64,000 nucleotides of DNA from Flagellimonas sp. CMM7 (GTDB lineage Bacteria; Bacteroidota; Bacteroidia; Flavobacteriales; Flavobacteriaceae): positions 360,001 through 424,000 of the forward strand of contig NZ_CP090003.1 in NCBI RefSeq assembly GCF_021390195.1. Reading direction: 5' to 3'. The notes under the pieces were generated by a model. It was given only the letters and a program-made list of their open reading frames with translations. It had not been told where the DNA came from and did no database searches. Below are positions 55,467 through 63,354 of this stretch, one piece after another (positions within the stretch are counted from its first letter, which is position 1; every line of letters starts with the position of its first letter). Made by a program: the position numbers and the translations under genes.

Positions 55467-56027
55467 ATGAGAAGATTATCAGTAGTATTAGTAACCTTGG
55501 TAGTATTTACACTATCGGCTTTTAAACCTACGGCGGATAAGTTGATCAGCAAAGATGGCCATATCAGTTTTTATTCCCACACGGATATTGAGGATATAAC
55601 GGCGAACAATTACAAAGTGGTCAGTACGATTGATACCACAACGGGTGACATTGTTTTTTCGGTGCCCATGCAAGGTTTTGAATTTGAAAAGGCATTGATG
55701 CAGAAACATTACAACAGTAAGAACTTTTTGAATACCAAGAAATTTCCAAAAGCAAAGTTGATCGGCAAAATAAACAATCTCGAAAGTGTCGATTTTTCAA
55801 AGGATGGAACTTACGAAGCCAAGGTGTCCGGAGATTTGGACATCAAAGGGCAGACAAAACCCATAACAGAAATAGCAACCATCACCGTAAAGGGTGGCCA
55901 AGTTACCCTGGATTCCAAAATGGATGTCGTCCTTGGAGATTATGGCATTACGTTTTCTGGGGGTAAACCTTCAACCAATATCGCCAAAAAGGTTGAGGTT
56001 ACTGTTAAAGCGGTTTATACCAAATAA
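55467..56027 (+). CDS. YceI family periplasmic lipocalin-like protein
   Basis: 186 residues with a signal peptide (residues 1-18, ending SAFKP). The YceI barrel is visible: GHISFYSHTDIEDITANNYK, GDIVFSVPMQGFEFEKALMQ, FPKAKLIGKINN, YEAKVSGDLDIKGQTKPI and the closing VEVTVKAVYTK. Family members bind isoprenoids or related lipids. It follows the OB-fold gene by 39 bases and probably shares its message. Confidence 0.92.
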   Translation: MRRLSVVLVTLVVFTLSAFKPTADKLISKDGHISFYSHTDIEDITANNYKVVSTIDTTTGDIVFSVPMQGFEFEKALMQKHYNSKNFLNTKKFPKAKLIGKINNLESVDFSKDGTYEAKVSGDLDIKGQTKPITEIATITVKGGQVTLDSKMDVVLGDYGITFSGGKPSTNIAKKVEVTVKAVYTK

Positions 56028-56078
56028 TAGTAAATTTTAACATTGTTTTTCATATTTGATTTGTTATAGCACGATAGT

Positions 56079-56738
56079 ATGAACAAGCTCATACGAATAG
56101 GATTCACTGGGTTTTTGATCAGTTTTTTGGGGTCATTGCCCTTAGGCACCCTAAATGTTACCGCCTTTCATATTGCGGTATTTGAAGGTGTCAATGATCT
56201 AATATGGTTTGCTCTGGCTGTCGTACTTATAGAATTGGTGGTTGTTAGGATCACATTGAACTGGTCAAGCAATACCCTTGATTTAAGGAACAGGGCTTTT
56301 TTATACATTATGCCAGTAGCAGTACTGGTTTTGTTCTATTTGTCTATTTCCAGTTTTATGTTGATCGGAGAGAAAAAGGAGTTAGGAGCAGACCTTCACC
56401 TGATTCCCATGATAAAGTCTTTTTTTTTACTGGGTCTGCTCTTGAGCGCATTGAATCCAATGCACTTTCCATTTTGGTTAGGTTGGAACAGTTTCCTAAA
56501 GTCAAAACAGTTGTTGAACACAAACCGAGGAATGTACTTCTTTTACCTTTTTGGAATTGGGACAGGGTCATCAACAGGTCTGTTCGTTTTTATCCTTACC
56601 GGACAATTCATATTTAAAAATATTCAACAGTACAATTACATCATTAGTTTTATAATGGGTTGTCTGTATTTGGGCTTTTCACTATATATGCTTTTCATTT
56701 TTTATAAAAACCATTTCAAACCAATACCTATAAAGTAA
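56079..56738 (+). CDS. LysE family exporter
   Basis: 219-residue inner-membrane protein with about six hydrophobic helices. GFLISFLGSLPLGTLNVTAFHIAVFEG is the family N-terminus, and the second half shows LSALNPMHFPFWLGWNSFL and GIGTGSSTGLFVFILTGQFIF. Such proteins export amino acids or similar solutes. The stop overlaps the next start (TAATG), implying coupling with the DinB gene. Confidence 0.88.
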   Translation: MNKLIRIGFTGFLISFLGSLPLGTLNVTAFHIAVFEGVNDLIWFALAVVLIELVVVRITLNWSSNTLDLRNRAFLYIMPVAVLVLFYLSISSFMLIGEKKELGADLHLIPMIKSFFLLGLLLSALNPMHFPFWLGWNSFLKSKQLLNTNRGMYFFYLFGIGTGSSTGLFVFILTGQFIFKNIQQYNYIISFIMGCLYLGFSLYMLFIFYKNHFKPIPIK

Positions 56739-57220
56739 TGTTCAAATCATCACAACAGACCTTGGAAGAATTCAAAGTAGTATTGCTTCAACTCCCCAAG
56801 GATTGCTATTCAAAGCCGTGTGAGACACTATCGCAGGCCACGATAGGCCAGCATACAAGGCATATCATTGAGCTGTACCAATGTTTGCTCAGCGGTTTTG
56901 AATTTGACGAAGTTTGCTATGACAAGCGCAAAAGGGACAAACGTATTGAGACCGATGTAGATTTTGCCATATACCATTTGGGCCAGATTCAACAACTATT
57001 GGAAAAACCTGATAAAAAACTCACCATGGTCTATGAGCTGAACGGGAATAGGGAGGAAATGGAATCCAACTATTTTCGTGAGGTCATGTATAACTTGGAA
57101 CATACCATTCACCATCAGGCACTGATTAAAGTTGGTATCAACCAGCTTACCCATGTTATGCTGCCCGATTCCTTTGGTGTTGCCCCCTCTACCATTCAGT
57201 ATAGAGAACAGGCCGTGTAA
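56738..57220 (+). CDS. DinB family protein
   Basis: 160 residues of the four-helix DinB fold. Candidate metal histidines are in IGQHTRHIIELYQCL near residue 48 and NLEHTIHHQALIKVG near residue 127. DinB-fold proteins include thiol-S-transferases and many uncharacterised metalloproteins. It starts inside the LysE stop codon. Confidence 0.88.
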   Translation: MFKSSQQTLEEFKVVLLQLPKDCYSKPCETLSQATIGQHTRHIIELYQCLLSGFEFDEVCYDKRKRDKRIETDVDFAIYHLGQIQQLLEKPDKKLTMVYELNGNREEMESNYFREVMYNLEHTIHHQALIKVGINQLTHVMLPDSFGVAPSTIQYREQAV

Positions 57221-57252
57221 ATCCATAACAATTGAAAAGAGATCAATACTGA

Positions 57253-58986
57253 ATGTCAAAAAAACTGAGTGAGTTTCCGGCAACGGCCATTTGTGGCAAT
57301 GATATAAGCTCGTCATGTTTGTATGTTTCCGCACTGGCCATTGGCTATGCCGGTCAATATGCCTGGATATCGCTGTTGATAGTAGCGGCAGTACTGTTTC
57401 TGTTCAGAAAAATATATGGTGAGGTCGTGGGCGCATTGCCCCTAAATGGTGGGGCATACAATGCGTTGTTGAACACTACGAGCAAATCAACCGCCTCATT
57501 GGCGGCGACCCTGACCCTTTTGTCCTATATGGCCACTGCGGTCATCTCTGCAAGTGAAGGCATGTACTATGTGCACAGCTTATGGAACGGTTGGCCTGTA
57601 ATCACGGCGACCATTCTGTTATTGCTCTTTTTTATGGTGCTGACCATTGTAGGTATAGGGGAGTCCGCGAACGTGGCAAGTGCCATATTTATTTTCCATA
57701 TTTTTTCACTGGTAACCCTCTCTACTTTTTGCCTATATCATTTTTATGAAAATGGTTTGGGGATTATAACTGCAAACTTTGATAGGCCGATTCAGGGAGA
57801 TAGCGTGGTCACCGCTTTATTTTTAGGGTTTTCCGCAGCCATGTTGGGAATAAGCGGTTTTGAGAGTTCAGCGAATTATGTGGAAGAACAGGAAAAAGGG
57901 GTCTTTAGAAAAACGCTGCGCAATATGTGGATTGTGGTAAGCGTGTTCAACCCATTGATGGCGTTTTTGGCCTTGTCCCTCATCCCCATTCCAGAGGTTG
58001 CAACACACAAGGAAACACTGTTGTCCTATATGGGCGAACTTTCAGGGGGCAATGGGCTGTCCATCCTTATTTCGGTTGATGCTGCCCTGGTATTGAGCGG
58101 TGCGGTGCTTACATCTTTTGTAGGGGTCAAAGGACTAGTGGAGCGAATGACTCTGGATCGGATTTTGCCCAAATTGCTGCTCAAGAAAAACAAGCGTGGC
58201 AGTTATTATCGGATCCCCATTTTGTTCTTTTTCATGTGCTTATCAATATTGTTGATCACCAAGGGAGATCTAAGTGCTTTGGCCGGGGTCTATACCATTG
58301 CATTTTTATCGGTCATGGCACTTTTCGGATTCGGAAATTTTTTATTGAAAATACGTCGTAAACGACTGCCCAGACCAGAAAAATCATCTTGGTCGGGGTT
58401 GTTTCTGGCCGTGATTGCCGTAATAGCGGCATTGGTTGGTAATATGGTAATGAACCCCAGCTATTTTGAGGTGTTTTTAGAGTATTTGGGACCCTCATTT
58501 CTAATAGTGTTCTTTATGCTCAATAGAAACGCTATCCTTACCTTTCTGCTGACCATCACAAAACATTGTTTTAAGCCATTGGATAGGTATATTGGCCAAA
58601 TCAATAAAAAAATATATAAAACCATAATTGATATAAATTCGCAAGAGTTTGTGTTCTTTACCCATGGCGATGACATAGCAACGCTTAACAAGGTCATGCT
58701 CTATATTTCTAAAAACGAGCCAACTAAAAAGATTAAAGTTGTTACCACTTATATGGACGAGGTATATCTTTCTGAACAACTGGAAAAAGATATTGAGGTG
58801 CTGGATCGGGAATACCCCAAGATTGATATAGAATACCTTAAGCTCAAAGGTGTTTTTGGACCAGAAATGGTTCAAAAACTCTCTGCGGATTGGAATATCC
58901 CTGTCAATTTTATGTTCATTGGATCCCCTGATGATAGGTTCCCCTATAAAGTATCTGAACTTGGTGGTGTAAGACTGGTCATATAA
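57253..58986 (+). CDS. APC family amino-acid permease with C-terminal cytosolic domain
   Basis: 577 residues with 12 hydrophobic helices in the first 430: SKKLSEFPATAICGNDISSS is the APC start (GNDISSS replacing the usual GxGxGxG). Further markers are VVGALPLNGGAYNALLNT and GFSAAMLGISGFESSANYVE near residue 205. A cytosolic tail of about 120 residues (EFVFFTHGDDIATLNKVML ... FMFIGSPDDRFPYKVSELGG) resembles a universal-stress-protein-like domain and may regulate transport. Substrate unknown. It begins 32 bases after the DinB gene. Confidence 0.88.
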   Translation: MSKKLSEFPATAICGNDISSSCLYVSALAIGYAGQYAWISLLIVAAVLFLFRKIYGEVVGALPLNGGAYNALLNTTSKSTASLAATLTLLSYMATAVISASEGMYYVHSLWNGWPVITATILLLLFFMVLTIVGIGESANVASAIFIFHIFSLVTLSTFCLYHFYENGLGIITANFDRPIQGDSVVTALFLGFSAAMLGISGFESSANYVEEQEKGVFRKTLRNMWIVVSVFNPLMAFLALSLIPIPEVATHKETLLSYMGELSGGNGLSILISVDAALVLSGAVLTSFVGVKGLVERMTLDRILPKLLLKKNKRGSYYRIPILFFFMCLSILLITKGDLSALAGVYTIAFLSVMALFGFGNFLLKIRRKRLPRPEKSSWSGLFLAVIAVIAALVGNMVMNPSYFEVFLEYLGPSFLIVFFMLNRNAILTFLLTITKHCFKPLDRYIGQINKKIYKTIIDINSQEFVFFTHGDDIATLNKVMLYISKNEPTKKIKVVTTYMDEVYLSEQLEKDIEVLDREYPKIDIEYLKLKGVFGPEMVQKLSADWNIPVNFMFIGSPDDRFPYKVSELGGVRLVI

Positions 58987-59063
58987 TCCAATTTTTTATG
59001 GAATAAACATATAGTCTATAAAAGTAAATCTTTCCAAAAAAAATTAAGTTCATACGGTTTTTA

Positions 59064-59120
59064 ATGATTTACGTACTTCGCCGTTTCAAAGTGAGCATTG
59101 TTACCTTTTTTTAAGTGAGC
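59064..59120 (+). repeat. Solo IS21-like end
   Basis: AAAGTGAGC at 59088 and TAAGTGAGC at 59112 are 24 bases apart; a weaker ATGATTTAC stands a further 24 bases upstream at 59064. This reproduces the left-end layout of the IS21 element at 32.4 kb, but no transposase genes follow. It is probably a relic end. Similarity is by eye. Confidence 0.5.
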
Positions 59121-59243
59121 CGCTTTTGATTGATTTCTACTTTGCTAAATTTCCTTTGCTCTAAATAAGGTCATTCACAATTGGCACATTAACAAACCAA
59201 GATAATATCATTCATAAAGTGTAATACATATTTTCCAAAATAA

Positions 59244-59271
59244 TTGAGATTCAACTCAATGTTTATATTTG
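59244..59271 (+). promoter_or_regulatory. Promoter-like element with palindrome, no gene behind it
   Basis: TTG at 59244-59246, 17-base spacer and TATATTTG at 59264-59271. The -33 lies in an inverted repeat TTGAG-N6-CTCAA (59244-59259). The next plus-strand gene is 660 bases away, so a short RNA or a lost gene is possible. Confidence 0.4.
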
Positions 59272-59930
59272 CACTTTGATTTCCTTAAGTGATACAACCC
59301 TACATGGGCTAGAAAGAACTTTTTGTTGAATTTTGTGTTGTCTTCGCTATAACCAACGAGCCAATTAAAAGAATCAAATACTATTCTTTCTATCTTGTTA
59401 AGTCACTGATTTCGATTCAAACATTAGTGAAGTATGGTGTTACCAAAAAACCTGTATTGAAGTAATATAATTCGAAGCATTCCCAATTTCCATTTAAGCT
59501 TTCAATTGATTTGCCAATACGCAATACTGACCAAGAATTCTTTCGACGCATTGAATGCCATAGAAAGTTGCAATCTCTAGACCAATACAATGGATAAGCA
59601 GCAATCAATAATAATATTAATGGCGATACCATGTGCTCTTTCAAATAATTGGAATAAGTCAATTTATTTCCAGTAGGATCTGGACCATACTATACCGGAA
59701 CTAGCAAATGTGGCCTAACGTCCTGAGAACTTCGTCCATTACAGTGTAGTTATTTGGAATTACTTCAAAAAAGTTGGAAATGAGAGCATTAATGTTGTCT
59801 AATTAAAAACTCCATATAACATAAAATATATCTCAATTGAAATTATTCAATCAAATCTTATTAAATGTCGTTTTTATGACACTTTCTTGAAATTTTAAAA
59901 ATTAATTTCACAACTGTAACGGTTTAATTT
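59272..59930. other. Gene-poor stretch
   Basis: No convincing gene. A minus-strand frame at 59417-59662 (81 codons, MTYSNYLKEHMVSPLILLLI) has no promoter, family or neighbours to support it and could be debris of a lost gene. I see nothing else. Confidence 0.3.
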
Positions 59931-60473
59931 ATGGTTCGACTTCAACCGGAAAATTGGGTAAAACTCTACTATAGTTCGCTAACCGAATATGCGAGAAGTA
60001 GAGTTCCTGGCAAAGTGGTCAAAGATTTGGTGCAAGACACATTTTATGCAGGCTTGAAATCCTCTGACACTTTTAGATCAGAATCAAAAGAGTTGACATG
60101 GTTGATCGCTATTTTGAGACACAAGATATATGACTATTACAGGAGGTTGGGGTCACAGAAAAGTTTGGTTTCTGAACGCTTAACCCTTCAATCTGACTAT
60201 GATAATAAGTATGCAAATGAATTGTTCAATAAAAGGCTCAACGATAGCACTGCTGAGTCTAATTATTTGACACAAGAGTTAAATTCGATTATATGTCAAG
60301 GACTTCTTACTTTGACAATCAAAGAAAGACTCGTTTTTAAACTTAGACATAATGGCTATGAGACCTCAGAGATTTGCCAAAAACTGAGCCTCAAGGAGGC
60401 CTACTGCTGGGTACTAATGTCTAGAGCGAGAAAAAAAATGAAGAATTTCTTATACCAACATTGGTTAGATTAG
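59931..60473 (+). CDS. RNA polymerase ECF sigma factor, no partner
   Basis: 180 residues. Region 2 shows VVKDLVQDTFYAGLKSSDTF and LTWLIAILRHKIYDYYRRLG; region 4 shows LTIKERLVFKLRHNGYETSEICQKLSLKEAYCWVLMSRARKKM. Similar in layout to the sigma factor at 42.9 kb but no anti-sigma gene is adjacent; IS relics lie on both sides. Its control is unknown, and it may have lost its partner through the surrounding rearrangements. Confidence 0.88.
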   Translation: MVRLQPENWVKLYYSSLTEYARSRVPGKVVKDLVQDTFYAGLKSSDTFRSESKELTWLIAILRHKIYDYYRRLGSQKSLVSERLTLQSDYDNKYANELFNKRLNDSTAESNYLTQELNSIICQGLLTLTIKERLVFKLRHNGYETSEICQKLSLKEAYCWVLMSRARKKMKNFLYQHWLD

Positions 60474-60727
60474 CTAGACTAAAATAGATAGCTAATTCCA
60501 CAAACCTTTAAATACTACTTCATTTCAAAGACAAGATATTCTTCTAGTAAATTTTACAGTTTCCAAGTTGGTACAATCAATTATATTTACTTCCGTCAAC
60601 ATAATTCCTTGTGGTCTAATTATCAGACCCTAACACGATGGATACTACAAATCTGTTGAAAATAAGAGCATAGAAAATTGAAATTCAAAGTTTAGCATTT
60701 GGGGAATTATAACCTCACTCAAAAACA

Positions 60728-60938
60728 GGGAAGCTACGATTAGATTACAGAAACAAGGAGTTCGTTAAGGGTAAGTCTCATATCAATGGAATCGAAGGGT
60801 TCTGGGATTTGTAAAGACAAGTCGTCAAGATTCAAGGGAGAGCACAAAAGTAGCTTTTACCCACATCCGAAAGAAATCGAGTTCAGGTATAATTATATAG
60901 ATACGAAAATTTATATAAATTCATCATACATCATCTAA
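60728..60938 (+). pseudogene. IS1595-like transposase, C-terminal relic
   Basis: Three-frame reading recovers the end of an ISXO2/IS1595-type DDE transposase: EFVKGKSHINGIEGFW in one frame, a stop, GFVKT ... ESTKVAF in the next, then FYPHPKEIEFRYNYIDTKIY and a stop at 60936-60938 in the third. The family C-terminus reads roughly N-G-I-E-x-F-W ... E-x-x-F-R-x-N. At least two frameshifts make it inactive. The rest of the 60474-61071 gap holds nothing I recognise. Confidence 0.7.
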
Positions 60939-61071
60939 ATCACAATCCCCTTATGTTGTCGTGAACCATGATTTAATAATCAGTCAAAATAACATATAAA
61001 ATTGCAAAAGCTTTATCTACTTCAATCAAAGCTTTCATTTACTAGTGGATTCTTAACAGAACTGTTCTTTC

Positions 61072-61452
61072 TTAATCGGTTTTGAATTGTTCTTGATGTA
61101 TATTCACAGATCTATAGGAATAACTGATTAAGCAAACTATCCCTAGCAAAAACACAACAATACCAATTATAGTTATATAAATCATTATCTTTTCTCTAAG
61201 ATTGACCGTTAGACCAATACCACCAAGCAATCCCGAAATGACCAAAAAAGCTATGGAAACATAAAATAGCACCATTGTAGTGTTCAACAGTTTCAATTGT
61301 GCCAACTTTCTGGTTATGATCTTATCATTTATTGGTTTACTCCCCACATAGTCATTGATCTCATTGTTCAACGCCACCATAAGATTGGAAGTTGACAAGA
61401 GCATTAAGGCAATTCCAGGAAGCAATGTAATAGGCAAGTACCAATTTTCCAT
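61072..61452 (-). CDS. DUF2721 family membrane protein
   Basis: 126 residues with three hydrophobic helices: ITLLPGIALMLLSTSNLMVAL, TTMVLFYVSIAFLVISGLLGGI and IYITIIGIVVFLLGIVCLISY. The N-terminal pattern with LNNEIND after the first helix and the short cytosolic loop match DUF2721. Function unknown. Single gene in a gene-poor area. Confidence 0.75.
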   Translation of the reverse strand: MENWYLPITLLPGIALMLLSTSNLMVALNNEINDYVGSKPINDKIITRKLAQLKLLNTTMVLFYVSIAFLVISGLLGGIGLTVNLREKIMIYITIIGIVVFLLGIVCLISYSYRSVNIHQEQFKTD

Positions 61453-61708
61453 GTATTATGGTTTATGTCGTTTATAGCGATCAACTAAAGGCCTATTCAT
61501 CATTAATTGGATAATTGAAGCCTTGTCCCTAAAATTAGTGATAACCAAACAAAATCTACAACAATCCTTTACTTTACCCTCAATTTATTATTTACATATT
61601 GCCCTTATAATTCTTGTGAAGAGAGCCTATTTGAAAAAAGGCATAGAAAAGCAATGCTAGTAATTGGTTGAAATATATTTAAAAAAGCTAGATCAAATAT
61701 CAAACGGA

Positions 61709-62590
61709 CTAAGCCAATGTCGAATAAAGATTTTTTGCTATTAAATTTTTGATCTTATCTTTTGCCAAAGTACGTTCGGGTTTGTACCTGATGCTAAACC
61801 AATTTGAATTTACATGTAATGCTTTTGCCTTTGCCTCATTATTTTCAACCAAATGGTTGAGCATGAAAGGAATCGTTATCTTTTTGTCCGTTGGTCTAAC
61901 TCCTCCTAATCTGGGATTGTCCATCTTTTCATAAGCTTTAAAAAAGTGCTGGTTAAGGCAGAATATATCCGTAGTAGCCAACATTTGCTCTGACAAAGCT
62001 AGATTTTTGATTTCCGCATGGTTAATAATCCCGTTCACCTTTCTGATTTTTTCCAACTTGACTATTTTTTTTAGCCGATCGCTCCCCTTCTCTAAAATAC
62101 AAATGGTCCTATCTACGCAGCCATAGGGCGAAAGCGTTTTCCCCAAAGGAAAATTTAAGATGGCAAAATCGTTGTCGTACTGATTTAAAAGTTTTATAGC
62201 CTGTCTATAAATGCTCTTACCATAAAAATAGCGTGCGTTTATGACCAAGAAAGGGGTATTGAGGTGTTTTTTTGCCTTCCATAGTGCATAAGCGTTGTTT
62301 GTAAACTTTTCATTTGGAATGCCCTTCCTCAAATTAAATATGGGGGGTTCTGTTCCAAGCCAACGCATGTTTATCAATCTTCCAAATCTATTTTTAATAG
62401 GCGGTTTGATTATTTTTTGGATATCACTCGTTGTAATAAAGACAATTTGGTCAAAACCAGCCTCAATTGCATCATAAACGGAGTACTCCAGTAACATTTC
62501 ACCGGATGGGCCTATGCCCTCAAAGTATTTGTCGCAAAAAGCTTCATCTTGCTCAGTTGCAAGTACTACTAAAGACTTTTTCATAATCAA
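61709..62590 (-). CDS. Nucleotidyltransferase-fold protein with altered catalytic loop
   Basis: 293 residues resembling sugar-phosphate nucleotidyltransferases (UTP--glucose-1-phosphate type): GPSGEMLLEYSVYDAIEAGFDQIVFITT, then FTNNAYALWKAKKHLNTPFLVINARYFYGK and PYGCVDRTICILEKG. The usual N-terminal LAAGMGSRYGG phosphate loop is replaced by LATEQDEAFCDKYFEG, lacking the glycines and the arginine, so catalysis by the standard mechanism is doubtful. It follows nnrE by 17 bases and probably shares its message. Confidence 0.72.
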   Translation of the reverse strand: MIMKKSLVVLATEQDEAFCDKYFEGIGPSGEMLLEYSVYDAIEAGFDQIVFITTSDIQKIIKPPIKNRFGRLINMRWLGTEPPIFNLRKGIPNEKFTNNAYALWKAKKHLNTPFLVINARYFYGKSIYRQAIKLLNQYDNDFAILNFPLGKTLSPYGCVDRTICILEKGSDRLKKIVKLEKIRKVNGIINHAEIKNLALSEQMLATTDIFCLNQHFFKAYEKMDNPRLGGVRPTDKKITIPFMLNHLVENNEAKAKALHVNSNWFSIRYKPERTLAKDKIKNLIAKNLYSTLA

Positions 62591-62607
62591 AGCATATCAT
62601 AGTGAGT

Positions 62608-63354
62608 TTAAAACAATCTTACCACATCTGAATACCTAAAGATGTTCGATGGGTTTAATCCAAGTGTTCTTTCTTGGTAGAGTTCATTGGGTACGCTGAT
62701 GTCACCCAGGTACAGTTCGCCTATCATGTTTTTTGTTTCGTGGGCAAACAATCCTATTTTGGGCATTGCCAAGGTGAGTGTGGCAGATGCTCTTATTGTT
62801 GGTTCATATAGGATACCGCTTGTCAGGTCAAGACCTGAGGGGGTATCCAAAGAGATTACAGGGGCGTGTTGGGAATTTGCCCACAGAATCATTCCTGCAG
62901 CAAATCCATTTGGGTTTCCTTTGAGGCTATAGCCAATGATTCCATCAAGAACGGCATCAACCTTTTCCAGCCCATCCAGCATGTCGGCCAATTGAATGGA
63001 AATCCCCATTCGTTTTAAAATTTTGTATTGATGTTGGGGTATTGGGGTAAACTTTTCCTCTTCTGCTGTTACGAATACTTTTACATTAGCCCCCCAATTG
63101 TGCAATCTTCTTGCCGCTACCAAAGCTCCTCCTCCATTGCCCCCTGTACCGGCCATCACAGCGATGCGCTTCCCCTCTACATCACCACTAAAAAACCTTT
63201 CCTTGGTCAGTATGGCCAAACAACGTCCGGCATTTTCCATCATTTGGATAAGATCAATGTGATATTCTTCCATCATCAATCGATCCACCTCAATCATCTG
63301 CGGAGTATCGATTTTCAAATAATCCGTATGGATAGGTTTAAGATAGTTGCCCAT
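62608..63354 (-). CDS. nnrE: NAD(P)H-hydrate epimerase (YjeF N-terminal domain)
   Basis: Repairs the R-epimer of hydrated NAD(P)H in the cytoplasm. 248 residues, only the epimerase domain without the dehydratase half of bifunctional Nnr. The phosphate-binding GTGGNGGGALVAARRLHNWG motif is near residue 69, the catalytic Asp region VDAVLDGIIGYSLKGNP near residue 132, and LDTPSGLDLTSG follows. It overlaps the upstream MFS gene's end by 17 bases. Confidence 0.85.
   Translation of the reverse strand: MGNYLKPIHTDYLKIDTPQMIEVDRLMMEEYHIDLIQMMENAGRCLAILTKERFFSGDVEGKRIAVMAGTGGNGGGALVAARRLHNWGANVKVFVTAEEEKFTPIPQHQYKILKRMGISIQLADMLDGLEKVDAVLDGIIGYSLKGNPNGFAAGMILWANSQHAPVISLDTPSGLDLTSGILYEPTIRASATLTLAMPKIGLFAHETKNMIGELYLGDISVPNELYQERTLGLNPSNIFRYSDVVRLF

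Noticed and set aside
59417..59662. 81-codon minus-strand ORF in the gene-poor stretch
   Set aside because: No promoter, family signature or neighbour supports it; kept only as a remark in the region entry.
62822..62831. GTCAGGTCA, matching the 3' end of tRNA-Lys, as a possible second attachment site
   Set aside because: Only nine bases match, and it lies inside the intact nnrE gene, so it is most likely chance.
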